Assembly (NCBI GenBank): GCA_011191985.1
Contig: DUEU01000080.1
Coordinates: 1-54,812 of the forward strand
Length of the DNA stretch: 54,812 nt
Source: Dehalococcoidia bacterium
GTDB taxonomy: Bacteria > Chloroflexota > Dehalococcoidia > Dehalococcoidales > W111
Direction of reading: 5' to 3'
The position numbers and the translations under genes are program-made. Positions 15,258 to 23,399 of the stretch are shown here, piece by piece (position 1 is the stretch's first letter; every line of letters begins with the position of its first letter). The notes under the pieces were generated by a model. The model saw nothing but the letters and a program-made list of their open reading frames with translations, was not told the DNA's origin and did no database searches.

Positions 15258-16919
15258 TCACTCCCCAGGAAATTTCTTATGATACCTCTCTTCGTATGGC
15301 TTTGACAGGTCCGGCCACCATTTCTCGGGGATGGATTCCTTCCAGACCTTCATCTGGCCCTGCTCCTCTTTCAGCCTCACCCAGGCTAACCAGGTGGGAT
15401 CATCCCTTCGGGGATAGTCCTCACGATAATGCCAGGCCCGGCTTTCGGTTCTAAAAAGCGATGCCCTGAGCATCATTTCAGCATTAAGCACCATGTTTTT
15501 AGTCTCATGGGCCAAACGCAACTCGTGACTATCCCTAGACAGCAGTTTGGGGACATACTGATCCCTAAAGAACTCAACCATTGTTAGCGCTGCCTGCAAT
15601 CGCTTCCCATGTTGAACAATGAGAATATAATAGGGGACTATCGTGTGTAGCAGCATTTGAGTTACCCACCTCGGGCTGAAGCCGTTCTTACGTTCGACGG
15701 GCCCATACATAATCTTCTTAAACTTGGCTAGCTCCTCCTCGTCAATGACTAGCTTTTTTATCTGTGAAGCATACTCGGCAGCACCTAGTCCAGCCCTCAT
15801 ACCGGTAATGCCACCAGGAACGATACCTCCCCACCAGAATGCCATATGACCTAAGCTATCACCAGCAGCATACAGCCCTGGAACTGTTGAGGCACAATTT
15901 TTATCACTCGGCCATATTGCTGAGGCCCCGGTAATATCGGTCAGTCCTCCCCCGGCTAACTGATATTTACCACGTTTGTAGGGGTCATAACCTATTCGCT
16001 CACTCTCCAGGGCATCAGACGTAGCCGTATGCTTGCATATCGCCTCTATCTCCTCGGGAGTAGCTTCGTCAAGGGTATGATATAACGGGCCTCTGCCGGC
16101 ATGGAATGCATATTCCAGTGTAGTATCAGACTCATAACCATGGCCTACTTTTTTGCCTAATGCGTCAATATAATAACGACGATATAATGAACGGCCGGCT
16201 CTACCACCTTTCCAGGAAGGATAAGCAGCTAATGCGGCCTGATTATTATGCATATCACCACCGATAAGTTCAGCACCGGCCCTGTAGGCCATTGCTGGCC
16301 CATCACCGGTCAATTCGTGAACTTCACCGAAAGAATTCCTCATCGAACAAAACCCCGTACTTATAACGGTTGCCTTTGCCCTGAAGATATAGGTATCTAA
16401 GCCATATACTGAAAAGCCGATTGCTCCAGCGATACTCCCCTTCTGCTTCAACAGGTCAGTAACCACAATTTTATCAATTACTTTGACACCGGTCTTGATT
16501 GCCTGCTTCCTCAGCGGAGGCGATACCCCCCTTCGCACTAAGCGAGCCTGTAGAAATGGCGGGTAAAATGTATAAAATCTACCCTCCTTTTCTTGAATAG
16601 GAAACTCGACACCATAGGCGGCAAGGGTCTCGTACAACGCCCAGGATTCCTGCATCATTATCTCAGTCCATTCACGGTTATTGAGATAGTCGCTTTCTTC
16701 AATAGTATGCTTCATATAAGCATTATAATCACTGCCCATATCAGGGTTATAGACAGTGAAGTTCGTCCCAGCACCATAAGTAGCGCCAGTTTTACCGATA
16801 TACCCTTTATCGACAAGGATTACATCAAGCCCTTGTTCTTTTGCCTTTATGGCCGCACAACAACCGGCAATGCCCCCCCCAATAACCAGAACATCGGTTT
16901 CAATCACATTCTCTGACAT
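15258..16919 (-). CDS. FAD-dependent oxidoreductase (fumarate reductase/AprA-like flavoprotein)
   Basis: A 553-residue flavoprotein. It starts with the dinucleotide-binding motif VLVIGGGIAGCCAAIKAKEQG and keeps the HELTGDGPAMAYRAGAEL segment of the fumarate reductase/AprA superfamily. The late FAD contact is VPGLYAAGDS. A helical C-terminal domain spans about residues 400-540. It is paired with the small two-cluster ferredoxin downstream, as AprA is with AprB. Residues specific to sulfate assimilation cannot be confirmed by eye, and the neighbours are CoA-ester genes. A role in oxidising or reducing a CoA-pathway intermediate is therefore preferred over sulfur metabolism. Confidence 0.85.
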   Translation of the reverse strand: MSENVIETDVLVIGGGIAGCCAAIKAKEQGLDVILVDKGYIGKTGATYGAGTNFTVYNPDMGSDYNAYMKHTIEESDYLNNREWTEIMMQESWALYETLAAYGVEFPIQEKEGRFYTFYPPFLQARLVRRGVSPPLRKQAIKTGVKVIDKIVVTDLLKQKGSIAGAIGFSVYGLDTYIFRAKATVISTGFCSMRNSFGEVHELTGDGPAMAYRAGAELIGGDMHNNQAALAAYPSWKGGRAGRSLYRRYYIDALGKKVGHGYESDTTLEYAFHAGRGPLYHTLDEATPEEIEAICKHTATSDALESERIGYDPYKRGKYQLAGGGLTDITGASAIWPSDKNCASTVPGLYAAGDSLGHMAFWWGGIVPGGITGMRAGLGAAEYASQIKKLVIDEEELAKFKKIMYGPVERKNGFSPRWVTQMLLHTIVPYYILIVQHGKRLQAALTMVEFFRDQYVPKLLSRDSHELRLAHETKNMVLNAEMMLRASLFRTESRAWHYREDYPRRDDPTWLAWVRLKEEQGQMKVWKESIPEKWWPDLSKPYEERYHKKFPGE

Positions 16920-17075
16920 TAGGCCTTCTCCTTTTGTTAAGTCATTACCGCACTTAGAATAGCTCCAGGAGCTGGAGGCTGGTATCCTGGGGCACCATGC
17001 GGACGTACCTGATTATATTCCCTTCGCCATTGCTCTATCAATACTTTAGTTTCCTCATCCAGAGGCCGCAGGTAG

Positions 17076-17222
17076 TCAACCGGCTAAGCCGGGTAGGAAC
17101 AGGGCATTCTGCGGGAAGGCAATAAGTAAGGCAACGAAACAAGCCTCGATTACTACAAAGGGGATAATACCGTTGAACATGGTCCATATGGGAACATCTA
17201 GAATGAAGCCAGTCAACGAACC
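17076..17222 (-). pseudogene. TRAP transporter large permease (DctM-like) C-terminal remnant
   Basis: On the minus strand one frame reads GFILDVPIWTMFNGIIPFVV then IEACFVALLIAFPQ and NALFLPGLAG with a stop. This matches the last membrane helix of TRAP large permeases, which end in a GxxPF helix, FP and LP. Upstream in the same frame is a stop at 17223-17225, and no further permease sequence is recognisable. This is the tail of a lost solute transporter inside the catabolic block. The rest of the 16920-17453 gap shows nothing else I can name. Confidence 0.6.
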
Positions 17223-17453
17223 TTATTGTTAACCGAGTCTCCCCCCTAGTCGACCAAAATGGAACAAGGCTTACGTGTTTGCCAGAATTGCACACCAATG
17301 GTAACTGTACTAAATTCATCCTAGCAAGCCATTGGTCTAATCTTACGGTTTATGAGGACCTAGTAGTATGTAAAATACATGAAACGGGCGAGCTATACCA
17401 GATAGTATCTGTTTATACCGCCGCTATTTCAAAACCCGGCATCCTCCGCCATA

Positions 17454-18503
17454 TTACCCCTGCTTTATGGAATGTAGTACCCACATCGTCTCAAACTGCT
17501 CGGCAGTAGCGGCCTTAACCGGCACTGTGGTGGCAAGATGGGTCTCCACCAAGACCTCGTCTCTTTGATTGACAACCTGTGTCCCCAGCACCAGGACACC
17601 CCGGTCGGGCTTGGTCTTGGAGACCCGGGCTGATTCAATCTTGAACACATTATAGACAACGTCCCCGATTCTAGCCGGGGCCAGGAAGCTAATTTCGTCG
17701 CCCAGATGCCCGGCGTAGGGCGCGAAGGGCTTTTTGATGTTGAAGTAAGAACCGTCCCGGAGAGAAAGACCGACAAGGTCGGCAACTAACATCGGTGGCA
17801 CGATTTTCTCTCCAAACAAGGTGCCCTTGGCATATTTCGCATCCAGATAGAGGCGGTCGTAATCCCCGACCAGACCCATGTAGTTGACGACGTCAGTTTC
17901 GGTAATAACCCGGCTACCAGTCTTCTCTCCCTTGCCAACCTCGAAGTCTTCGTAGTAATAGATCCGGTTAAAGTCGGGGTTCCACTCCTCGAATTCCCAA
18001 GGTATCCCCGGTGTAAACGTGGGCTTAACATTCTCCTCGGTATTCTTCATCATGACCCTGGTGACCACTGTACCCTCGGCGGCGCTGGCGCCATCCTGGT
18101 TTATAAACTGGAAAAAGGTCCTCACGATGCCAAAACCGGGTAGCTCCGGATCCTCGTTCTTTTCCTGAATGGTCCAGTGGAATTTAACGGTATCGCCTAT
18201 GCGCATACCTGCCGGGAAGTGTGAAGTGAGGCTATGAAGACAGGCTGTCGGCGTGTCCCGTCCTACGATATAGGGGGCATGCCAGGAAAACATTCCGGTA
18301 GCTAGAGAATTAAGGTAGTACCCGTGAGAAATCCTTTCCCCATAAGGAGTGCTCGTCATCATCTGCCGGTCCATATGGGGTGGACAGAAATCCATAGCGG
18401 TGGCGGCAAATTGCACCAGGTCGCCTTCGGTAAAGGTGCGGCCGCATGTCTCACCCTGTTCCCCCACTGGATAGTCCTCATAGTACAGGATTTTATTTAG
18501 CAT
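17454..18503 (-). CDS. Double-hotdog MaoC-like hydratase/dehydratase
   Basis: A 349-residue protein of two hotdog domains. The first (about 1-150) has YYEDYPVGEQGETCGRTFTEGDLVQFA and ISHGYYLNSLATG. The second (about 180-330) repeats the pattern with YYEDFEVGKGEKTGSRVITETDVVNYMG and VPPMLVADLVG. Such fused MaoC proteins hydrate enoyl-CoA esters or dehydrate 3-hydroxyacyl-CoA. The usual hydratase Asp/His pair is only partly visible: domain 1 has a His in the ISHG segment, while domain 2 has VPPM there. Activity may therefore sit in one half. It follows the HMG-CoA-lyase-like gene by 43 bases in a common operon. Confidence 0.85.
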   Translation of the reverse strand: MLNKILYYEDYPVGEQGETCGRTFTEGDLVQFAATAMDFCPPHMDRQMMTSTPYGERISHGYYLNSLATGMFSWHAPYIVGRDTPTACLHSLTSHFPAGMRIGDTVKFHWTIQEKNEDPELPGFGIVRTFFQFINQDGASAAEGTVVTRVMMKNTEENVKPTFTPGIPWEFEEWNPDFNRIYYYEDFEVGKGEKTGSRVITETDVVNYMGLVGDYDRLYLDAKYAKGTLFGEKIVPPMLVADLVGLSLRDGSYFNIKKPFAPYAGHLGDEISFLAPARIGDVVYNVFKIESARVSKTKPDRGVLVLGTQVVNQRDEVLVETHLATTVPVKAATAEQFETMWVLHSIKQG

Positions 18504-18546
18504 TTACCTCTCCTTGCGCATTAAAGTAGTCGCTAATATCCCGACC

Positions 18547-19539
18547 TTACCAGTTCAGGCGGGTCGACAGCAACTTGCGTCCGACAATCATTTCGAGGGT
18601 ACGGCCGATATTGAGGACCTTGTCCACGTCAAGACCGGTTTTAATACCCATGGCATCACATATAGATACAAAATCCTCAGTTGGTATTAGTCCCATTCGT
18701 GGCGCCCCCTGGACATCCAAGGGTGTCCTGACATCAATAGGCATAACTGGGACACGGTCAACGAGTACAGGCTCCGGGCCACCCTGTAACCCGCCGAGGC
18801 AGGTCTCAAATATTATTACCCCTGCCTGCATGGCGGCTATATAACAGGATACTCCCCACCTATACGTATCATGAAGATGAAGGTTATGAAAATTTGGGTC
18901 TGGGTATTTATCCAGCATCCGGCTGAAGTAATCATAAACTGTGTTCGGTGCCGGCTCACCCTTTAGACCACCCTCAGCATGGGTAAGCTTGTCAACACCA
19001 ATGCTTGTCCATCTCCCGGCGAATTCCATGGCTACTTCGGGCGGGAGCTTATCGCCTGTAGCGAGGCAACTAAAAATGCCACCGATACCCCCCATTATCT
19101 TTAACCCGGCATCGCGGGCTTTGTCCACCATCGGTTCAAAGACTTTCCATTGCTCTGCGGTTGTCTTACCCAGGTTGACTTTATTGAAGGCATCGGTGGT
19201 GGCGATAAGAAATTCCACAGTATGCGGCCCGTACCCTGATTTTCTAAGCTCAATCACTCTGTCCAGGGCTCGCATATTGAGTACAGGAGCCTGAAAAGTC
19301 ACCCCTTCTGGATGTCCTATCTGACGGTATACCTCGTCACAATCGCGGAATTGCGGCATAAGTTTCGGGTTACCGAAGTTGCTGACCTGAATGGACCTGG
19401 AGCCGGCTTTGATCATCTCGTTGATAAGCCAGACCTTCGCTCCCGTAGGAATGAAATTGGTCTCAGCGGCAAAACCTTCTCCTACAATCTGCTCGGTGAT
19501 GTTTATTTCGGCGGGTAGTTTCATTTTGCTCTTCCTCAC
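18547..19539 (-). CDS. HMG-CoA-lyase-like (HMGL/aldolase TIM-barrel) protein
   Basis: A 330-residue TIM-barrel protein. The first barrel strand carries ITEQIVGEGFAAE in place of the usual VGPRDG(L)Q, and the metal-binding His pair is in NLHLHDTYRWG. The GGCP loop of HMG-CoA lyase appears as CLGGLQGGPEP, with a conserved Cys just before it. It is probably a lyase cleaving a 3-hydroxy-3-carboxyalkyl-CoA or similar CoA ester. The altered first motif means the substrate is likely not HMG-CoA itself. The MaoC gene downstream and MmgE/PrpD upstream suggest a beta-oxidation-like or citramalyl/methylcitrate-like cleavage step. Confidence 0.8.
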   Translation of the reverse strand: MRKSKMKLPAEINITEQIVGEGFAAETNFIPTGAKVWLINEMIKAGSRSIQVSNFGNPKLMPQFRDCDEVYRQIGHPEGVTFQAPVLNMRALDRVIELRKSGYGPHTVEFLIATTDAFNKVNLGKTTAEQWKVFEPMVDKARDAGLKIMGGIGGIFSCLATGDKLPPEVAMEFAGRWTSIGVDKLTHAEGGLKGEPAPNTVYDYFSRMLDKYPDPNFHNLHLHDTYRWGVSCYIAAMQAGVIIFETCLGGLQGGPEPVLVDRVPVMPIDVRTPLDVQGAPRMGLIPTEDFVSICDAMGIKTGLDVDKVLNIGRTLEMIVGRKLLSTRLNW

Positions 19540-19961
19540 TAATTAACTTTTTTTCATTATAATATAAACTTCTCTTTGTGTCTTTTTGGAACGCCATTGG
19601 TTATTATTCATCAGCATAAGGTGACTTTTCATGTTATAAGCAGTTTATCATCCTTGCTTCTCATCACAAGATGCCATAGTCCTTGGTACTTGTCAATAAA
19701 CTGTCGGTATCATTTCCGTTCGTTTTTGGTTGATACTTTATTGAAAGGAGTGGCATATTCATCCTGTAAGTTCAGAGAGGATATAAACAACGGTTCTTGT
19801 TGATGGTGTATGATTTTGTTAGGTAGGCAACAAAAAGATAGAGCCCCCGGGTGGTGACCCCTCCAGGTGTATTGGGCCTTTCTGCAAAGATATGGCCGAC
19901 CGGCAGAAAGGCTGTTTTGGCTCCGCATAGCAGAACCTACTCTTAATATTGCCCCTGTGCC
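19540..19961. other. Gene-free stretch with one inverted repeat
   Basis: No coding region is convincing here. CCTTTCTGC at about 19876 and GCAGAAAGG at about 19910 form a 9-bp inverted repeat with a 17-base spacer. It may be the terminator of the upstream PrpD gene on the minus strand. The AT-rich part near 19540-19700 likely holds the promoter of the lyase gene. Confidence 0.35.
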
Positions 19962-21374
19962 TCACTTCGGCGTTAGAGGGTCAAGCAGGCTGGCTGCCAC
20001 GTCATCAATCTTCTCCAGGTTCAGAACGGAAGTGATAACCGAGTCAACAGCGGCATCGTCTAACTTGTAAGCTGAGTAGGGAACACACTTTTTAAACTTA
20101 TCAATCAGGTCTTTCTCAGTAAACGGATTTTGATAGTTTCCCTTAGTGTAAAAATACTCGTTCGAATAACTCTTACCGTTTTTCAGTCTGGTGTTAACCC
20201 TTACCGAAAACGGTGGTAAACTTTTGTCTTCCTTGGCTGATATCCTGGTCATTAGTTCACGGACATCTTTTCGCGCCCTTGCCTCGGGAGCAAAGGCTTC
20301 TAAGAAGAAATCCTTATCATAGGCTGCCGTAGCCACAACGTAGGGCAAACTGAACTGGCATTCAGCCATCGTCTGGGGATTCCACCTCTTTTCCCTGGGG
20401 GTGCACGGCACCGACCAGACTAGAGTGCTGGCGTCAATAGCGATACTATCGATATCGGCAACATCAAAGTTATGCTCGGCCATCTGATCCAGTATCCCGT
20501 CAACAGAAGTATGCGTCGCCCCGCAAGAGGTGTACGGTTTCATCAGCAGCTTTAGCATCTCCCATCTCTCACCCAACCCCTCTGTAATCGCGCTCGGGTC
20601 AGTCTCCCACTTGGCAAAAGTGTAATATCCCAGGGGCCCAATCAAAACATCACTAACTCCACCGCGAGGCCCGGTGATGCCCTTCCGGGCGAGAAGGCAA
20701 GCATTTATAGCATCCTGGCAGACAAAACCATGATGCACGCGCACCATGAGCGTGGGAGGAAAATACATCGCCGCATCATGCGGCTGGGTCATGCCACGGC
20801 CTATGCCCTCGGCATTCTCCAATTCCTCCTGGCTTAAACCGATGAGTTTACCCACGGAAGCTATGCAGCCAAAGATATATTGTCCGCCCTGCTGGCCCGA
20901 TATTATGCCTTTGCTAACGAACTTATAGCCTATGCCAATACGAATCAATACTTCCTGACCGAGCACGAAAGAGGTGATAAATTCTTTACCGGATACTTTG
21001 TCCTTCAGTCCAGTAGCGGCCAGCAGTGCCGGGAGGGTATATTCGCTGCAGTGCCCACCCTCATAATGACCACCGGCCAGATCCAGGGCCCGTGTCATCG
21101 GCCCTATAGCCAGTGCTGCCTCTGAAGCCGGTACCTTGCCTCCGTAGAAAGGTATGACCGTCTCCGGTTTTCCCCCTTTCTCCTTAACAAGGTCGACCAC
21201 CGCGGGAATACCCTCCATGGCGGAACCACCGACGGTTACGGCCATGGCTTCCAGGATTGAATGTTTGGCATAATTAACCACCTCGCCTGGCAAATCATCG
21301 TACTGTGTATTTACCACCATCCGACATAAGGTGCTCATAGGGTCTTCTTCGCCGACTCGGATATACTTTGTCAT
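19962..21374 (-). CDS. MmgE/PrpD family protein
   Basis: A 470-residue protein of the 2-methylcitrate dehydratase/cis-aconitate decarboxylase superfamily. The helical domain has YAKHSILEAMAVTVGG and LDLAGGHYEGGHCSEYTLPALLA. The small lid domain follows (about 270-410), with KPYTSCGATHTSVDGIL and SLPYVVATA. The family dehydrates or isomerises tricarboxylates and related hydroxy acids. Members in catabolic islands often have unknown substrates. The neighbouring HMGL-like lyase would fit a hydroxy-polycarboxylate or methylcitrate-like intermediate, which is inference. A single stand-alone promoter is likely, as gaps on both sides exceed 80 bases. Confidence 0.85.
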   Translation of the reverse strand: MTKYIRVGEEDPMSTLCRMVVNTQYDDLPGEVVNYAKHSILEAMAVTVGGSAMEGIPAVVDLVKEKGGKPETVIPFYGGKVPASEAALAIGPMTRALDLAGGHYEGGHCSEYTLPALLAATGLKDKVSGKEFITSFVLGQEVLIRIGIGYKFVSKGIISGQQGGQYIFGCIASVGKLIGLSQEELENAEGIGRGMTQPHDAAMYFPPTLMVRVHHGFVCQDAINACLLARKGITGPRGGVSDVLIGPLGYYTFAKWETDPSAITEGLGERWEMLKLLMKPYTSCGATHTSVDGILDQMAEHNFDVADIDSIAIDASTLVWSVPCTPREKRWNPQTMAECQFSLPYVVATAAYDKDFFLEAFAPEARARKDVRELMTRISAKEDKSLPPFSVRVNTRLKNGKSYSNEYFYTKGNYQNPFTEKDLIDKFKKCVPYSAYKLDDAAVDSVITSVLNLEKIDDVAASLLDPLTPK

Positions 21375-21456
21375 CTTGCTACCCTCCCGTGATATGTTTT
21401 GAAAAACCTCCTGGTTCAGCCGCTCAATGAACAGGTTGTCTCCTCATTTGTACCCC

Positions 21457-22635
21457 TCATAAAGACTCGATAAGAGCTTCGATTCGGGTGCGGAGCGGTC
21501 CGGTTTCAGCGGTATCATAATCCGACATTATCTTGATGAAGGGGAGGCCTTCCTTTTCTGCTATACGCCTGAAGTAGATGCCAGCAATATCATAGGAATC
21601 ACGGTACATCATGGAGTACCAGATTATCCCATCAACCCTGAATTCCTTGGCCAGTCTTAAGAAGAAAGCAACCCTTTCTTCGGTGGCTGGCCTGAAGAAA
21701 GCAGGGGGAGGGGTTCTTTTCCTGAAGTAGCCATCGGCTAACGCTTCTACCAAATCACCATTGTTTTCCACTTCTTGCCAGTATGGCCTCATACCCTCGG
21801 AGAAATCCTCTATAACAACATCGGCGCCAATGGCTTCTAAAATATTATGAACTTTGTAGTCCCCCTCAGCTATAGAGGAACCAATCAATAATATTCTGGG
21901 ACCTTTCCTACCTTCATTCCCTTTTAGTTCTTGAAACATCGATTCCAGGCTCGTTACCATGATATCTCTATCGGTACGAAAGGAGGCATGATGTAATTTT
22001 ATATAATCCTTGCCGCTTATTGGCGGTCGCTCGGACTTCCGCATCTCGCTGATCTGTCGCAGAAGAAGCCGCATCCTGTTCAATACATCGATTTCCTTCC
22101 TTAATTTATCATCGGTAATTGTACTACCAGTCAGCTTTTCTAACGCCTCTTTAAGTAAATGCAGGCCATCGAGGTAATACTTAAAGGCATGGTCACTTTT
22201 ATTATTATGAGGAACACCAAACTTAAAGACCTTTGTCTCAGTCCACATTTCCCAGCCATCGGCGATTACCCCGATATTTCTATCGGTGCAAGGCACAACA
22301 ACTAAGTCAACCATCTGATATAGAGGTTCCTCCCCCATTGCCCAGTAGCCGATCTGAGAGCGGGAGAAGGTATCAATGAATCGGGGAAGATATTCCGCCG
22401 ACTTAAGCACCGCACTAGGGTCTCCGCCTCGATTTAGCCCCACTGGTATCGCCCCGCTGGCCCATACCAGTTCCTCGGGCATAAATCCCCCGGGAACGTA
22501 TCCCACTATTTTCTTGCCCTCTTTCTTCAACTCTCTCAACTCTGAAACTCTTCCTTCCAGAGAAGTTGATAAATCTTTCATCGTTTTCATGACTTCCTCA
22601 CGAAAATTATTTTTTGCCAAGCTCGGCTTGAGCAA
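21457..22635 (-). CDS. 2-hydroxyacyl-CoA dehydratase B-like subunit (HgdB/BcrC family), two cluster Cys missing
   Basis: A 392-residue member of the HGD-D/benzoyl-CoA reductase family. VGYVPGGFMPEELVWASGAIPVG and the late YDTAETGPLRTRIEALIE are diagnostic. Compared with its paralog at 29908-31062, the first expected ligand Cys is replaced (FIDTFSRSQIG against VICPFARAQIG). The third is also replaced (MYRDSYD against NCETYD). Only VVPCTDRN keeps a Cys. It may bind an incomplete or no [4Fe-4S] cluster. It overlaps the activator gene by 29 bases, so the A subunit, activator and this subunit are one transcription unit. The native start may be a later ATG at MKTMKDL (22590). Confidence 0.85.
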   Translation of the reverse strand: MLKPSLAKNNFREEVMKTMKDLSTSLEGRVSELRELKKEGKKIVGYVPGGFMPEELVWASGAIPVGLNRGGDPSAVLKSAEYLPRFIDTFSRSQIGYWAMGEEPLYQMVDLVVVPCTDRNIGVIADGWEMWTETKVFKFGVPHNNKSDHAFKYYLDGLHLLKEALEKLTGSTITDDKLRKEIDVLNRMRLLLRQISEMRKSERPPISGKDYIKLHHASFRTDRDIMVTSLESMFQELKGNEGRKGPRILLIGSSIAEGDYKVHNILEAIGADVVIEDFSEGMRPYWQEVENNGDLVEALADGYFRKRTPPPAFFRPATEERVAFFLRLAKEFRVDGIIWYSMMYRDSYDIAGIYFRRIAEKEGLPFIKIMSDYDTAETGPLRTRIEALIESL

Positions 22636-23386
22636 ATAAGGCGGCTCCTAAGGCACCCATAATCTGCGGTTCTTCCGGAATCACGGTTTCCATCTTGATT
22701 TCGTCTTCCAGAAACTTTTTAACCCCCATGTTTTTAGCCACCCCGCCGGTAAGAACCACCTCTTTTTCATAGCCTACCGTCTTTCCCATAGTTACAACTC
22801 TTGAAGCCGCTGCTTTGTGGATACCGCTAATTAAATCTTCCCTACTCCTCCCCTGGGCACGAAGGGAAACCACTTCTGTCTCGGCAAAAACAGTACAAGT
22901 ACTGCTTATCTGGCAGGGGTTGCTGCTTTTAAGAGCTATAGGCCCCATCTCACTTATATCAAGCCCTAACACCACGGCCATGACCTCAAAAAATCTACCT
23001 GTCCCGGCCGCACACTTATCGTTCATGTTGAAATTAATGACATTGCCTGATTCACCAACCCGAATCACTTTACTGTCTTGACCACCGATATCAATTATTG
23101 TTCTTGCTCTTGGCAATAGAAGGTGCACCCCTTTAGCATGACAGAGTATCTCAGTCAGCGTTTTATTGGCAAAGGGGACAGCACTTCGAGCATAACCTGT
23201 GGAAATAACAAACTCAAGCTCATCTATTGAATGGTCAACCTTCTCCAATGCCAGCCTAGTTACTTCATTGGCGGTGTTAATAACGTCGAAACCGGTAGGT
23301 ATAATGGCATAAGAAAGGATTTTGCCGTCGCGTAAAATCACTACTTTGGCAGTGGCCGCCCCAATATCAATACCGGCAAATAACAC
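22607..23386 (-). CDS. 2-hydroxyacyl-CoA dehydratase / benzoyl-CoA reductase activator ATPase (HgdC family)
   Basis: An ASKHA-fold ATPase of about 259 residues that drives one electron into the dehydratase with ATP hydrolysis. FAGIDIGAATAKVVIL is the phosphate-1 loop, and TIIDIGGQDSKVI and VLTGGVAKNMGV are the other nucleotide motifs. The two Cys that bridge the homodimer's [4Fe-4S] cluster are in NDKCAAGTGRF and STCTVFAETEV. The ORF track starts at 23443, overlapping the upstream gene by 44 bases. A GTG at 23386 has an AGGGAAGGA site and begins the family N-terminus, so I prefer it. This is the only activator in the window, so it may serve both dehydratase pairs. Confidence 0.9.
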   Translation of the reverse strand: MLFAGIDIGAATAKVVILRDGKILSYAIIPTGFDVINTANEVTRLALEKVDHSIDELEFVISTGYARSAVPFANKTLTEILCHAKGVHLLLPRARTIIDIGGQDSKVIRVGESGNVINFNMNDKCAAGTGRFFEVMAVVLGLDISEMGPIALKSSNPCQISSTCTVFAETEVVSLRAQGRSREDLISGIHKAAASRVVTMGKTVGYEKEVVLTGGVAKNMGVKKFLEDEIKMETVIPEEPQIMGALGAALFAQAELGKK

Positions 23387-23399
23387 CTTTGTCCTTCCC

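Noticed and set aside
15258-16919. Adenylylsulfate reductase (AprA) assignment
   Set aside because: The ferredoxin pairing is similar, but no sulfate-activation genes are present and specific residues could not be confirmed.
17038-17319. 93-residue minus-strand ORF
   Set aside because: It is in a different frame from the recognisable TRAP permease tail and has no protein-like pattern.
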